59,882 bases of DNA from an uncultured Collinsella sp. (GCA_958415625.1 CATYZI010000013.1:1-59882); one strand, 5' to 3'; counted from the first letter of the stretch, positions 44,629 to 53,635 are shown. Numbers and translations are program-made. The notes: generated by a model not told the origin, from the sequence alone.

Positions 44629-45065
44629 GGTGAGTAAATCCGATTATCGAGCCTCTGTTCCCGCGTCGGAACGGAGGCTTTTTCTTTGGCTATTTACTCC
44701 CTTTCACCTGCAATTTCGCGATTTACTCCCCGTGTTTCGAGACGGCAAGGCACGGGGCGGTATTCGGAGGAATGGGAGTAAGGATTTATCCCGAGTGAGT
44801 AGACGCGCGATTTTTGTCCCCGAGAACGAAAAGGGGCCGTTTTAGGTCCTTTGAAACTCAAATCGAACTCAATAGGCCTTTTGACGGTCTCTGTGCGGCG
44901 TTTTCCCAGGTCGTTAATGGGGAGTAAAGAATCTCACCGTCTCAAGGAAAGCGGGAGTAATCAGGGGAAATGCCGCGGGGTACCGCCGTGTGCCGCCATG
45001 TAAGCCACCGCGTCATTTACTCCCCAGGTGCGCCGAAAATGCCTTTGCATGCAATGGGGAGTAAA
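44629..45065. repeat. eight GGGGAGTAAA-type sites, likely integrase arm sites
   Basis: Copies of TTTACTCCCC or its inverse GGGGAGTAAA at 44629 (one mismatch), 44693, 44722, 44774, 44919, 44953, 45016 and 45056, in both orientations. The 8-bp heart GGGAGTAA or TTTACTCCC is exact in seven. The cluster lies between guaA and the repressor, exactly where attL-proximal arm sites of a Tn916/lambda-type integrase belong. No gene is credible in this 600-bp stretch. Confidence 0.65.
44652..44685 (+). terminator. guaA terminator
   Basis: GCCTCTGTTCC pairs with GGAACGGAGGC (one mismatch) around CGCGTC, followed by TTTTTCTTT. It lies about 115 bases after the guaA stop, within element DNA. Confidence 0.8.
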
Positions 45066-45152
45066 AACTCAACATACGCAGGCGTGAGCGGCGCTCACCG
45101 CCTAGCTTGGCGTCCTGATTCGGTTGCGCTGGTTGCGAAATGCGGGGAGCCG

Positions 45153-45566
45153 CTACAGCGAGGCTTTCCAGTCCTCGTATTCGTCGGCGTCGATCTCGCC
45201 GTTCTCGAGCTGCGCGCGCTTCTCTGCCCACAGCTCGATCGCCGTCGCGGCTTTGGGCGCGTGCGGAGCCTTGGGGTTCAGGGAGAGGCCCGTGCCGTCG
45301 GCGGAGGGAACGATGCCGAACGAGTCCTCGAGCCGCACGAGCAGCGACATGAGGTCGCCCGCGGTCTCGACGCCATAGTCCTTGAGGGCGTTGACGGACA
45401 CGCCGAGCGCCGCGGAGATGGACTCGAGCAGCTCGGGCTTGACGGCGCGGACGCCGCTCTCGTAGTGGCGCACGGCCCCCTCGGTCAGGCCGACGGCCTC
45501 GGCGAGTTGAGCCTGCGTCATGCCGCGCGACTTGCGGTACCGCCTTATGTTTTTGCCTACGGACAT
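45153..45566 (-). CDS. Xre-family element repressor
   Basis: A 137-residue protein with an N-terminal Cro/CI-type HTH (KNIRRYRKSRGMTQAQLAEAVGLTEGAVRHYESG) and an acidic C-terminal part of 65 residues ending EYEDWKASL. It is divergent from the excisionase-integrase pair, with CGTACG-type operators between, the layout of a lysogeny-type repressor that keeps the element integrated. GGAGGAG precedes the start at 45566. It lacks a peptidase domain, so induction would need another protein. Confidence 0.85.
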   Translation of the reverse strand: MSVGKNIRRYRKSRGMTQAQLAEAVGLTEGAVRHYESGVRAVKPELLESISAALGVSVNALKDYGVETAGDLMSLLVRLEDSFGIVPSADGTGLSLNPKAPHAPKAATAIELWAEKRAQLENGEIDADEYEDWKASL

Positions 45567-45606
45567 GCGCCCTCCTCCTGGAATTACGTATCAGCACATC
45601 TTATCA

Positions 45607-45690
45607 GCGTACGTAAATGTACGCAATTCTATTGACAGTACAGATACGTACGTTTACTCTGAATCTGTAAACCGTACGTATTCGTACGCC
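45607..45690 (+). promoter_or_regulatory. xis-int promoter with CGTACG operator array
   Basis: TTGACA (45632-45637) and TACTCT (45655-45660), 17 nt apart, drive the excisionase. Operators flank and fill it: GCGTACGTAAATGTACGC at 45607-45624, GATACGTACGTTT in the spacer at 45643-45655, and CGTACGTATTCGTACG at 45673-45688, with TTACGTATC further left at 45584. This is a multi-operator switch for the divergent Xre repressor. Confidence 0.75.
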
Positions 45691-45706
45691 ATTGATTGGA
45701 GGAGCC

Positions 45707-45910
45707 ATGGACGAGAAGGTGGCGAAGACGCCGAGGCCGCACATGCTGGACGCCGACGAGGTCGCGGAGCTGCTGAGGATCAAGAAAGGCAGCGCCTACG
45801 AGGTGATCAGGAAGATAAACGCCGAGCAGGAGGCGCGCGGGCGCGTGGTTATCCGCGGACGCGTCCGGAGCGACGTCTTCGACGCCCTGTACTTCCCGGA
45901 GGTGGACTGA
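45707..45910 (+). CDS. xis: excisionase-like DNA-binding protein
   Basis: A 67-residue protein with a MerR/excisionase-type winged HTH: MLDADEVAELLRIKKGSAYEVIRKINAE. Such proteins bend DNA at att sites and turn the integrase toward excision. The start is the ATG at 45707 with GGAGGAG right before it. The integrase ATG comes one base after its stop, and both depend on the promoter at 45632. No cysteine or metal site. Confidence 0.8.
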   Translation: MDEKVAKTPRPHMLDADEVAELLRIKKGSAYEVIRKINAEQEARGRVVIRGRVRSDVFDALYFPEVD

Positions 45911-45911
45911 C

Positions 45912-46982
45912 ATGCCCGTGTACAAGGATGGCAACAACGGCACGTTCTACGTGCAGTGCTACTACCGCGACGCCCGCGGCTCGAAGCGCCACAAGACGAA
46001 GCGCGGCTTCTCCTCCGAGGTGGAGGCCGCAGTGTGGGAGAGCCAGTTCAAGAGCCTTAACGGCGGGGCCATGGACATGACGTTCTCCGAGTTCGTCGAG
46101 GTGTACGCCTCCGAGGTGAAGCCGCGCGTACGCGAGCACACGTGGATCACCAAGGAGTACATCATCAACGACAAGCTCGTGCCGTTCTTCGGAGACATGC
46201 GCATGTGCGACGTGAGGCCGATCGACCTCATCAGGTGGCAAAACGAGCTCACCGAGCACCGGGACGCCGACGGGAAGCCCTGGGCGCCGACGTACCTGCG
46301 CACGGTGAACAACCAACTGAACGCCATCTTCAACCACGCCGAGCGCTACTACGGCCTCACCGACAACCCGGTGCGCAGGGTCGACAAGATAGGCTCGAAG
46401 AAGGGCGGCGAGATGCAGTTCTGGACCAAGGACGAGTACCTGAGGTTCAGCGAGGCGGTCATGGACAAGCCGCTGTCGTTCCACGCCTTCGAGCTGCTGT
46501 ACTGGACGGGCATACGCTGCGGCGAGCTCCTGGCGCTCACGCCGTCCGACTTCATGCTGGATAGCTCGCGGCTGCGCATCAACAAGTCGTACCAGAGCCT
46601 CCACGGCGTGGACACCGTGACCGACCCCAAGACGCCCAAGTCCGTGCGCACGATCGTCATGCCCGCCTTCCTTCGCGACGAGATGGCGGACTTCATCGAG
46701 ATGCGCGACGACGTCGCCCCCGACGAGCGCCTGTTCGCCGTGACCAAGCACTTCCTGGCCCACGAGATGGAGCGCGGGTGCAAGGCGTCGGGCGTGAAGC
46801 GCATCCGCATACACGACATACGCCACAGCCACGTGAGCCTGCTGATCGAGATGGGCTTCTCCGCGCTGGCCATCGCCGAGCGCATGGGCCACGAGGCGGT
46901 GGACATCACCTACCGCTACGCGCACCTGTTCCCCACGAAGCAGGACGAGATGGCCGCCGCGCTCGATGGAGCGAGGGGGTAA
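45912..46982 (+). CDS. int: tyrosine recombinase (integrase), Tn916-like
   Basis: A 356-residue site-specific recombinase. The N-terminus (MPVYKDGNNGTFYVQCYYRDA) is the AP2-like arm-binding domain, followed by a SAM-like core-binding domain (about 58-165) and the catalytic domain. Catalytic residues are Arg202 in TGIRCGE, His301 and Arg304 in HDIRHSH, the GH histidine near 327 and Tyr336 in YRYAHLF. The presence of an arm-binding domain matches the GGGGAGTAAA array on the guaA side. It should recombine attP with the guaA 3' end. Confidence 0.95.
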   Translation: MPVYKDGNNGTFYVQCYYRDARGSKRHKTKRGFSSEVEAAVWESQFKSLNGGAMDMTFSEFVEVYASEVKPRVREHTWITKEYIINDKLVPFFGDMRMCDVRPIDLIRWQNELTEHRDADGKPWAPTYLRTVNNQLNAIFNHAERYYGLTDNPVRRVDKIGSKKGGEMQFWTKDEYLRFSEAVMDKPLSFHAFELLYWTGIRCGELLALTPSDFMLDSSRLRINKSYQSLHGVDTVTDPKTPKSVRTIVMPAFLRDEMADFIEMRDDVAPDERLFAVTKHFLAHEMERGCKASGVKRIRIHDIRHSHVSLLIEMGFSALAIAERMGHEAVDITYRYAHLFPTKQDEMAAALDGARG

Positions 46983-46987
46983 GCAAG

Positions 46988-47413
46988 ATGCCGTGCGAGA
47001 ACAGCGCCCGCAAGCGCAGCAAGACGATGGCGTTTCGCTGCACGCCCGAGGAGCACAAGCTCATATGCGAGATGGCAGCCTGGAGCGGCATGAGCAGGCA
47101 GGACTACATCATCGCCAAGCTCACCGATACCCAGGTCGAGGTGAGGCCCTCTGTAAGCGTGCAGAAGGCGTTGAAGGACTCGATGGCGGAGTTGTCCAAG
47201 GAAGTACGGCTGGCGGCCTCCTACGGCGAGCTGAGCGAGTCCCTGCAGCAGAGGATCGAGCTCGTGATGAGGTTCTTCCTGGCGCTCGGCGAGGGGGTTG
47301 AGGCACCAGTGACGGAAGCGCCACCGCAAACCTCGCATTTGGAAGAGCCGACAACATCCGTCATGGATGCGGGCTCCGACACCGCAAGCATCTTCGAGAT
47401 GGGGCGCATGTAA
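46988..47413 (+). CDS. MobC/RHH-like mobilisation accessory protein
   Basis: A 141-residue protein with a ribbon-helix-helix-like start, MAFRCTPEEHKLICEMAAWSGMSRQDYIIAKL, as in MobC relaxosome proteins and some antitoxins. The C-terminal third is acidic and disordered. It begins six bases after the integrase stop, with its ribosome site in the integrase end. No relaxase is encoded in the window, so mobilisation is uncertain. It is convergent with the DUF262 gene. Confidence 0.6.
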   Translation: MPCENSARKRSKTMAFRCTPEEHKLICEMAAWSGMSRQDYIIAKLTDTQVEVRPSVSVQKALKDSMAELSKEVRLAASYGELSESLQQRIELVMRFFLALGEGVEAPVTEAPPQTSHLEEPTTSVMDAGSDTASIFEMGRM

Positions 47414-47416
47414 GGT

Positions 47417-49120
47417 TTAACGCCAGACCTCCAACGCCTTGTCCGCAAGCCATTCGGCGCGATCGGCGATATCGCCCTCGTCCCAAGACTCCTTCTCCAG
47501 GGCGCCGGCCATGGTCGCAAGGCCGGCGGCGCAGAGGGCAAGACCGTCCTTGTATCCCTTTCCCTGCTTCTTGGTGGGCCAATCGGCATCGCGGATGGAG
47601 GCGTTGAGCGAATGCGTGATGATGGCGAGGTTGCCGAGCGTGAGGAGCTTCCTGTCCCTTCGCGTGGCAGCCTCATCGTCGAGGGCTCCCCATTTGTTGC
47701 GCCACTTCTTGGGCATCATGTGTTCGAGGGTGTACTGGTTGAACCCGAGCAGGGCCGTGCTGCTCATGCCTGGGCGAATGGCGCTTTCCAGCAGATAGAG
47801 AACGCCCTTGGACTGAAGGTTGTACAGACACGATTCCTCGAACGCCCTTCGAACCTCGTCATCGCCGGGCATGTACGTCGTCGCCTCTTCGTTTGCTTCA
47901 AGAGCCTTCCTCAGCGTCTCCGCGTCCTTCACCTCGTTCAGGATCAGCGAGGTGAACAGCCTGTTGTAGTTCTTCGTGGTCGCCTGAACCAGCGTTCGGC
48001 GGACGATGTAGCTCTCAAGCAGGGCGAAGACCTCGGATTCCTCGCCCGAAGACTCCGCGTTCTTGCGAACGTAGAGCACGTACGGGATGAGCGTCGAGTT
48101 CTTGAGGCCGAATATCAGCACGTTCAGGCGCTCGACGCCGGGAGCGGAGGGGATGTCCGCGTCGCAGTAGCCGGGGTCGAACGTGGACTCGAACACCTCG
48201 GCATACGCCTTCATGCTGTCGAGGATCTCGTCCTTGTCTCCGTTGCAGTACCTGCCGATGAAGTCCTTGTAGGACTGGAAGAGGTTGGACGTGCGCGAAT
48301 AGAAGAGCTTGTCCTCGGTCGTGACGCCACGCCTCTTGTCCTGGACCAGAATCTGGAGGAACGCGTCGAAGAAGAGGTCGACGAGCGTGCGCTTGATGCG
48401 CCCGGTAACGATCTCCTGCTCCCAATACTCCCTCTTCTCAGCCGTGGGCTCGAAGACGTCTTCCCAGCACTCCTTGAACGCCTGCTCGTTCTCGCGGTTG
48501 AAGAAGTAGTTCTTGAGGAGCTCCGCCGTCGTCAGGCGCACCCCGAGCGAGTTGATGGTGTCGAATATCTGCTGCTCGTCCTCGCCCTCGGTGAGATCGA
48601 TGCAGACGAACTGGACGTTCGACTTGATCGTGTTCCTGTCGACCTTCTCTGGGTCGATGTTCTTGAGGAAATAGTTGTAGGCAAGGACGATGGACGAGGA
48701 GCCCTCGACAGGCTCGCAGCCCGTGGCGCTGACGACCTTCTCGAAATCCTGCCGGTCGTACTTGCCATGTCTCAAGGCGACTTCGCCGGTCTCCAGGACG
48801 AAATCTCGCTCGAACAGCCTATCGGCGTCGATTCTCGCGCAGAGTGCCTTGAAGAAGATGACCATGGTCGTGAGGCGCTGCTGGCCGTCGATGACTGTGC
48901 GAACCTCGGACACCTCGGACCAAGTGTTGCCGGAGGAGGCTTGCTTCAGGATGATCGAGCCCAGGAAATAAGGTCGCTTCGAAGCCGTGACGAACTCCAT
49001 GTCGCCGAGGAAGCGCTCCCATTGCTCTTCTCCCCAGACGTACGCCCTTTGGTAGAAAGGTATTTCGAGCAGGCGCGATCCGTTGAACACGCCGCTTATC
49101 GTAGATTTTCCTGCATCCAT
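47417..49120 (-). CDS. GmrSD-type DUF262/DUF1524 nuclease
   Basis: A 567-residue single-chain homologue of GmrSD, a type IV system that cleaves modified phage DNA. The N-terminal DUF262 part (about 10-230) has the ParB-like nucleotide motif VIDGQQRLTTM near 80. The C-terminal DUF1524 part carries the HNH-type nuclease signature LEHMMPKKWRNK near 468 and TLGNLAIITHSLN. Both domains look intact. It is on the same strand as the restriction-like operon upstream, 70 bases from it, so co-transcription is possible but not required. Confidence 0.88.
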   Translation of the reverse strand: MDAGKSTISGVFNGSRLLEIPFYQRAYVWGEEQWERFLGDMEFVTASKRPYFLGSIILKQASSGNTWSEVSEVRTVIDGQQRLTTMVIFFKALCARIDADRLFERDFVLETGEVALRHGKYDRQDFEKVVSATGCEPVEGSSSIVLAYNYFLKNIDPEKVDRNTIKSNVQFVCIDLTEGEDEQQIFDTINSLGVRLTTAELLKNYFFNRENEQAFKECWEDVFEPTAEKREYWEQEIVTGRIKRTLVDLFFDAFLQILVQDKRRGVTTEDKLFYSRTSNLFQSYKDFIGRYCNGDKDEILDSMKAYAEVFESTFDPGYCDADIPSAPGVERLNVLIFGLKNSTLIPYVLYVRKNAESSGEESEVFALLESYIVRRTLVQATTKNYNRLFTSLILNEVKDAETLRKALEANEEATTYMPGDDEVRRAFEESCLYNLQSKGVLYLLESAIRPGMSSTALLGFNQYTLEHMMPKKWRNKWGALDDEAATRRDRKLLTLGNLAIITHSLNASIRDADWPTKKQGKGYKDGLALCAAGLATMAGALEKESWDEGDIADRAEWLADKALEVWR

Positions 49121-49190
49121 CCTTAAAGCCCTATCTTTCCTTCGCAGTTGTTACTTATGAGCCAATATCGTCAGTGCGCCGTTCGGCCTC

Positions 49191-51134
49191 TTAGTATTCC
49201 AGGCTCTTGGCATCTTCTCCCAGCAGGCGCTCGAAGACGATACGCAGGTCCTCGTCATCGAGGTAGCCGCCCTCAAGGCAGCCGCGGTCGATGGCGTCGA
49301 GCATCGTCTGCTCCTTCTCCTTCAAGCGGTCGTAGATCACGGCGTCGAGGGATAGCTCCCTGCCGTCGCGCATGAACTTCTCGCGCATGAAGTAGTAGCG
49401 CGTCTTCTGGTCGTCGGGCAGGCCCAGACGGTGTATGCGGTCCTTTGACTGCAGCAGGTGCACCAAGTTGTAGCTGTACTCGAAATACACCGCGTCGTGG
49501 CAGACGCTGTGCAGAGAGACCGACTCGGCAAGCGTCTGCGGGTTGGTCACGAGCACCCTGAAGCGCCCCGCGCGGAAGTCGTCCAGAATCTCGCGTCTCT
49601 CTTCCTGTGGCGTGGCGCCGTAGATCGCCTCTGCCGGAATCCCCATGGCGGCGAGGTCGCGGCGGAGGTTGCTGATGCTGCGTACGAAGATGCACCATAC
49701 TATGACGGGGCGGCCTTCGGCGACGATGCGCTCCACGAGCCGCTCGCACGCCACGAGCTTCGAGCTCGGGCGGCTTCGCTCGATGGCCTCGTAGAACGTC
49801 TGCGAGAAGTCGACGTAGTCGATATCCGAGTAGTCATCGCCGACCTGGTCGAGCACGTACTCGAGGTCGCCTGGGTCCACTGCAGAGCAGAGCATCTCGG
49901 GGTCGCTCTCGAGCTGCAGGGTGCGTATGATCCTCGCGAGCGCGTTGGGGCAAGACGCGTACAGGACTCGCAGCAATGTGTCCTCATCGGGCGTCGCCTC
50001 GACCTCCACGATCTCGTCGGGCTCCGGGCGCGGCACGCCGAGCTCGTCCTTGTTCGTTCGGCAGAAGAAGGGCGCCAGGCTGTCGTTGAGGCTTGCCTGG
50101 AGGTCCGCATCGGGCGCGCGGAGCTCGCCCGGCTCGTAGCCGAAGAACGTGTCGTAGTCCTCGGGGTACAGGATGTGCAGCAGGTTGTAGATGTCCTGGT
50201 AGGTGTTCGGGATGGGCGTTCCCGTAAGGGCGATCACGAACTTCGCGCCGTCGGCCGCCTCGAGCGCGGCTTCCGCGCGCCTGCCGCCGATGGCCTTCAC
50301 CCGGTGCACCTCGTCGAAGACGAGCAGGGTCTGGTCGGGGATGATGGCATGCAGCTCCCGCACGTAGCCCGAGAGCGACTCGTAGTTGAACGTGAACAGG
50401 TTGCACGCGCCGCTGTCGAGCGACAGCGCGTTGCGCCTGCGCTCGGTCGACATCGCCGCTATGGCGGGGTCTCCCAGCGAGAAGCAGCTCAAAGGCAGCT
50501 TATCCCCGAAGGTGGCGACCCACTCCTTCTCCCACGACTCGAAGCCGTTCTTGGGGCAAACCACCACGATGCGGCGCGCGAGCCCCAAATGGCGAAGGTA
50601 GGCGAACACGCCGAGCACCGTCGCGGTCTTGCCGGCGCCGGGCACCGAGAAGTCGGCCGCGCGCCCAACCGTCGCCATGAAGAAGGCGTCGAGCATCTGC
50701 CGGTCGCGCAGGGGACGCACCATCGAGGCGTTCACTACGTCGCGGAACTCCCGGAAGCGCGGCCCCAGCTGGGGGTCGTCGGCGATGCCCTCGGCGGTCT
50801 GCGCCTTGATGGCCAACCCCACCTCGGAGCGCTCGCGGATGTAGGTCTCGCCGGCGTTCACGAAGGCGCCGAAGCTCGGGTCAACCGCGACCTCGACGCC
50901 GTGGCCGTCGGCCTCCATGATCGCCTCGAGCATGTCCTGGCACTCGCGAAGGCCCATGCCGCCGTCGAGTAGGATGCGGTCGCGATCGGTGCCGTCGACG
51001 GCGCTCGCCGGGTAGTACAGCCAGGCGCGCCATGCGGCCGAGGCCATGAACGAGGCGATGTCTTGCCCCTCGATGCGCAGGTACATGCCGGGGCGCGCCT
51101 CGTCGTAGCAGACGACGGCCCTAGGCGCGCTCAT
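49191..51134 (-). CDS. SNF2-like superfamily 2 helicase
   Basis: A 647-residue DNA translocase-like protein. Helicase motifs: SVPGAGKTATVLG (motif I, near 180), VFDEVHRVK (motif II), ALTGTPIPNTY (motif III) and LLQSKDRIHRLGLPD (motif VI). It lacks a fused nuclease and the first 130 residues are unassigned. I use the ATG at 51134, with GGTGAG before it; the GTG at 51143 is an alternative. Its start overlaps the ParB-like gene by 14 bases. It is the last gene of the operon and may drive DNA for the ParB-like and 437-residue proteins. Confidence 0.85.
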   Translation of the reverse strand: MSAPRAVVCYDEARPGMYLRIEGQDIASFMASAAWRAWLYYPASAVDGTDRDRILLDGGMGLRECQDMLEAIMEADGHGVEVAVDPSFGAFVNAGETYIRERSEVGLAIKAQTAEGIADDPQLGPRFREFRDVVNASMVRPLRDRQMLDAFFMATVGRAADFSVPGAGKTATVLGVFAYLRHLGLARRIVVVCPKNGFESWEKEWVATFGDKLPLSCFSLGDPAIAAMSTERRRNALSLDSGACNLFTFNYESLSGYVRELHAIIPDQTLLVFDEVHRVKAIGGRRAEAALEAADGAKFVIALTGTPIPNTYQDIYNLLHILYPEDYDTFFGYEPGELRAPDADLQASLNDSLAPFFCRTNKDELGVPRPEPDEIVEVEATPDEDTLLRVLYASCPNALARIIRTLQLESDPEMLCSAVDPGDLEYVLDQVGDDYSDIDYVDFSQTFYEAIERSRPSSKLVACERLVERIVAEGRPVIVWCIFVRSISNLRRDLAAMGIPAEAIYGATPQEERREILDDFRAGRFRVLVTNPQTLAESVSLHSVCHDAVYFEYSYNLVHLLQSKDRIHRLGLPDDQKTRYYFMREKFMRDGRELSLDAVIYDRLKEKEQTMLDAIDRGCLEGGYLDDEDLRIVFERLLGEDAKSLEY

Positions 51135-52332
51135 CGATCTCACCGATCAGCTCTTCCACCTTGTCGGCGACGGCAACGAGGTTGCGGCGCACCTTCTCGA
51201 GCTCGTCGGGTCCCAGCACGTCGAGCATCTCGGGAAGGATCTTCTCGAGCTCGGAGAGGCAGTCGGCGGATTTCTTGGCGGGCGTGTCCATGAGCTTGAC
51301 GCGGCGCACGGTCTCTCTTGCGCGGTCGCCTGCGCGCTTGAAGCCGTCGACGAGGTTGCCGTCCGAGCGCAGCTCGCTCACCTTCTCGCGCGTGAGGGCG
51401 TCGGGACCCATCTTCTCGAGGAGCTCGGACATGGCCTGCAGCTCGGCGGCCTTGAAGTCGGCCTCCGCATCCGTGCCTGCCACGCTGCCGAAGTCTCTCA
51501 CGTATCGGGTGATGTCGCCCTCGGGCTGCACCACCATGTTGGCGAACATGAGTCGTTTGACAAGCTGTTTGTCGCGCCTGTTGTCGTACTTCTTCAGCAC
51601 GCGGCTGAACTCGCCCAAGGGGCCATCGACCTTGAGGGCGCGGGCGAGGTGGTACTGCTCGGGGGCCTGGCAGAATTCGAGGAACTCCTCCATGTACTGG
51701 GCGCGGTCGACGAGTTTTTTCACCTCCGCCTCGGTCATGCCCGTCGCGTTGCCGTACTCCGCAGGGGTTATGAGGTGGTTCTTAACCACGTCGCGGTATA
51801 CGCCGACGAGGCGGTCGACGGGATCGTACGCCACCTTCTCCTCTTCGCCGATTTGGATGGCGAGCTCGAGCAGCTTGATGCGCTTGGGGTCGCTGCCTGT
51901 GGCGTCGTCGAGGATGGCGGCCTCGAACCAGCCCGCCTCGTTGTTCGCCCGCGCGAGGCGGCGGACGCAGGTCAGGCGTCGGTTGCCGTCGATGACGCGT
52001 CCGTCGTTGAGCACGATGCCCGGCCTAAGCTGGCCGCGAAGGGCGATGCTCTTCTCGGTCTTCCTGAGCGCGCCGGGGTTGCTCTCGACGATGAAGTCCT
52101 CGATGACGCCGTTGTACTCGTCGCGGCCAAGGGCGAGCAGATCCGCGCCCTGCGCGGAGTTGTACTCGCTTACCCAAGTGGCGATGCGGTCGTTCTGGTC
52201 GTTGTAGAACAGCAGATCGCACTTGATGCGGTAGATGTCGAAGTCGCGCGTCACGTTGTCGATGGAGTGCTTCTCCTTGCGACCCGTCGGCAGGACGTTG
52301 CCAGTCGCGATCCCTTCCTCAAGCAAGCTCAT
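51121..52332 (-). CDS. ParB/Srx-fold protein with DGNRR motif
   Basis: A 403-residue protein with a ParB/sulfiredoxin-type nucleotide fold: LRPGIVLNDGRVIDGNRRLTCVRRLA near residue 105, where DGNRR stands in the position of ParB's CTP-binding motif or DndB's DGQHR. A long helical region follows, with a possible HTH (YGNATGMTEAEVKKLVD near 190) and a charged tail. Both its start and its end overlap neighbouring genes by 14 bases. The best-known relatives act in partitioning and in Dnd/Dpd DNA-modification systems; none of those partners is here. Confidence 0.75.
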   Translation of the reverse strand: MSLLEEGIATGNVLPTGRKEKHSIDNVTRDFDIYRIKCDLLFYNDQNDRIATWVSEYNSAQGADLLALGRDEYNGVIEDFIVESNPGALRKTEKSIALRGQLRPGIVLNDGRVIDGNRRLTCVRRLARANNEAGWFEAAILDDATGSDPKRIKLLELAIQIGEEEKVAYDPVDRLVGVYRDVVKNHLITPAEYGNATGMTEAEVKKLVDRAQYMEEFLEFCQAPEQYHLARALKVDGPLGEFSRVLKKYDNRRDKQLVKRLMFANMVVQPEGDITRYVRDFGSVAGTDAEADFKAAELQAMSELLEKMGPDALTREKVSELRSDGNLVDGFKRAGDRARETVRRVKLMDTPAKKSADCLSELEKILPEMLDVLGPDELEKVRRNLVAVADKVEELIGEIDERA

Positions 52333-53632
52333 TTCGTGCCTCCTTCTTCCATGCCTCCATGGATGAGTAATATGCGTCCCCGATGTCGTCGTAGTAGACG
52401 TCGGAGTTGTAAATGGTCGTCGTCAGAAGCGGTGCCGGGCACGTGATGCCCAGATCGTTCGCGAGCAGTCTCGGCAGGTCATCGCGCTCGATTCCCTCAT
52501 GGTGGGCGACGATCCACTCGATGGGGTCGGCTGCGGAAAGCCGCCCCTCGCCTCCGGCGACGAACACCTTGGTTCCGGCGAGCGTGCAGCTGCGCAGGAG
52601 CCCTCCCGCGTCGAGCAGTCCCTCGTAGAAGTCGTCGGGCATGTCCAGCCCGTACAGCGGATGCGGAGTGGCGCCGCCCGCGCGCAGGCTCGCCACGGTG
52701 AAGGGCTCGCCTTCGGGCGCATCCACGCTCACCGCGGGCGCGTACGACTCGATGTCCGCCATGCGCGCGCCTAGCACGTCGTGCAGCCGCGAGAACGAGA
52801 TGTAGCTGTCGCCCTCGTAGAGAAGTAAGCGGTGGTCCGAAAGCGCCTGGCGCAGCACCTGGCGGAAGGCGGGGTGCTGCCACACGGCGTTCTCGAAGCC
52901 GGCGTCGCCCTTCGCGAAAGACGGATGCTCGGCCAGCAGCCGCGTGAAGTGGTCGTTCGGGGTGCTCCCTTCTCGGAAGAGCAAGCCGCGGTCCTCGTAG
53001 TAGCCCGCATCCTCGATGCCGCGGTCGAGCGCTTCGGGCGGATCGTCGGGAAACTCGAAGGCGAAGCGCCGACGCACGAGGCCTTCGTCGCAGATGCGGC
53101 CGGCAAGCTCCCGGGCAAGGAAGCCCTCGAGGGTGGGTGCCTCGCGCTCGGTGTCGTGCGCTACGGGCACATCCGCACGGGAGGCCGGGGCGCCCGTCGG
53201 GCATTCAGCGACCTCGACGCCAAGCCACTCCGAGAAGCTCACGTCCGCGGGCTCGGCGAACAGGTCGAGCCATATCGCGGCGATGCCTGCGCTGAAGCCG
53301 TATTCGCGCTCGTAGGCTTTCGCGGCGACGTTTCTGGGCTCGTCCGCATGGCGCTCGGCGAAGGCGCGCACCTGACGGCGGCGGTCGACCTTGCCGAACC
53401 CGACAGAGAGGTGGTCGCCCAGGGTGACGCCCTCGTCTGCGTTCCAGAAGACCTGCTTCAGCTCATCGTAGAGAGCGATGGGCGTGGTGATCCCCACGCG
53501 CCTTAGCTCATTGCGCGAGACGCGAAAGACTAGACGGGCGCAAAGTTCGGTATCCTCACGCCGTGCCGCACTCACCGCCGCTCGCGCAGCCTCTGCACGC
53601 CCATCCTGTTTGCTGTCGACTACTTCCGCCAC
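52319..53632 (-). CDS. uncharacterised 437-residue island protein
   Basis: I do not recognise this protein. It starts at a GTG (53632) three bases after the helicase stop and its TGA overlaps the ParB-like gene. The sequence is acidic and aromatic with no signal peptide or membrane segment. It has conserved-looking stretches near the middle (HPSFAKGDAGFENAVWQHPAFR) and at the end (LLTTTIYNSDVYYDDIGDAYYSS). No nuclease motif is clear. Position inside a gapless operon implies that it acts with the ParB-like and SNF2-like proteins. Confidence 0.7.
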   Translation of the reverse strand: MAEVVDSKQDGRAEAARAAVSAARREDTELCARLVFRVSRNELRRVGITTPIALYDELKQVFWNADEGVTLGDHLSVGFGKVDRRRQVRAFAERHADEPRNVAAKAYEREYGFSAGIAAIWLDLFAEPADVSFSEWLGVEVAECPTGAPASRADVPVAHDTEREAPTLEGFLARELAGRICDEGLVRRRFAFEFPDDPPEALDRGIEDAGYYEDRGLLFREGSTPNDHFTRLLAEHPSFAKGDAGFENAVWQHPAFRQVLRQALSDHRLLLYEGDSYISFSRLHDVLGARMADIESYAPAVSVDAPEGEPFTVASLRAGGATPHPLYGLDMPDDFYEGLLDAGGLLRSCTLAGTKVFVAGGEGRLSAADPIEWIVAHHEGIERDDLPRLLANDLGITCPAPLLTTTIYNSDVYYDDIGDAYYSSMEAWKKEARNELA

Positions 53633-53635
53633 GCG

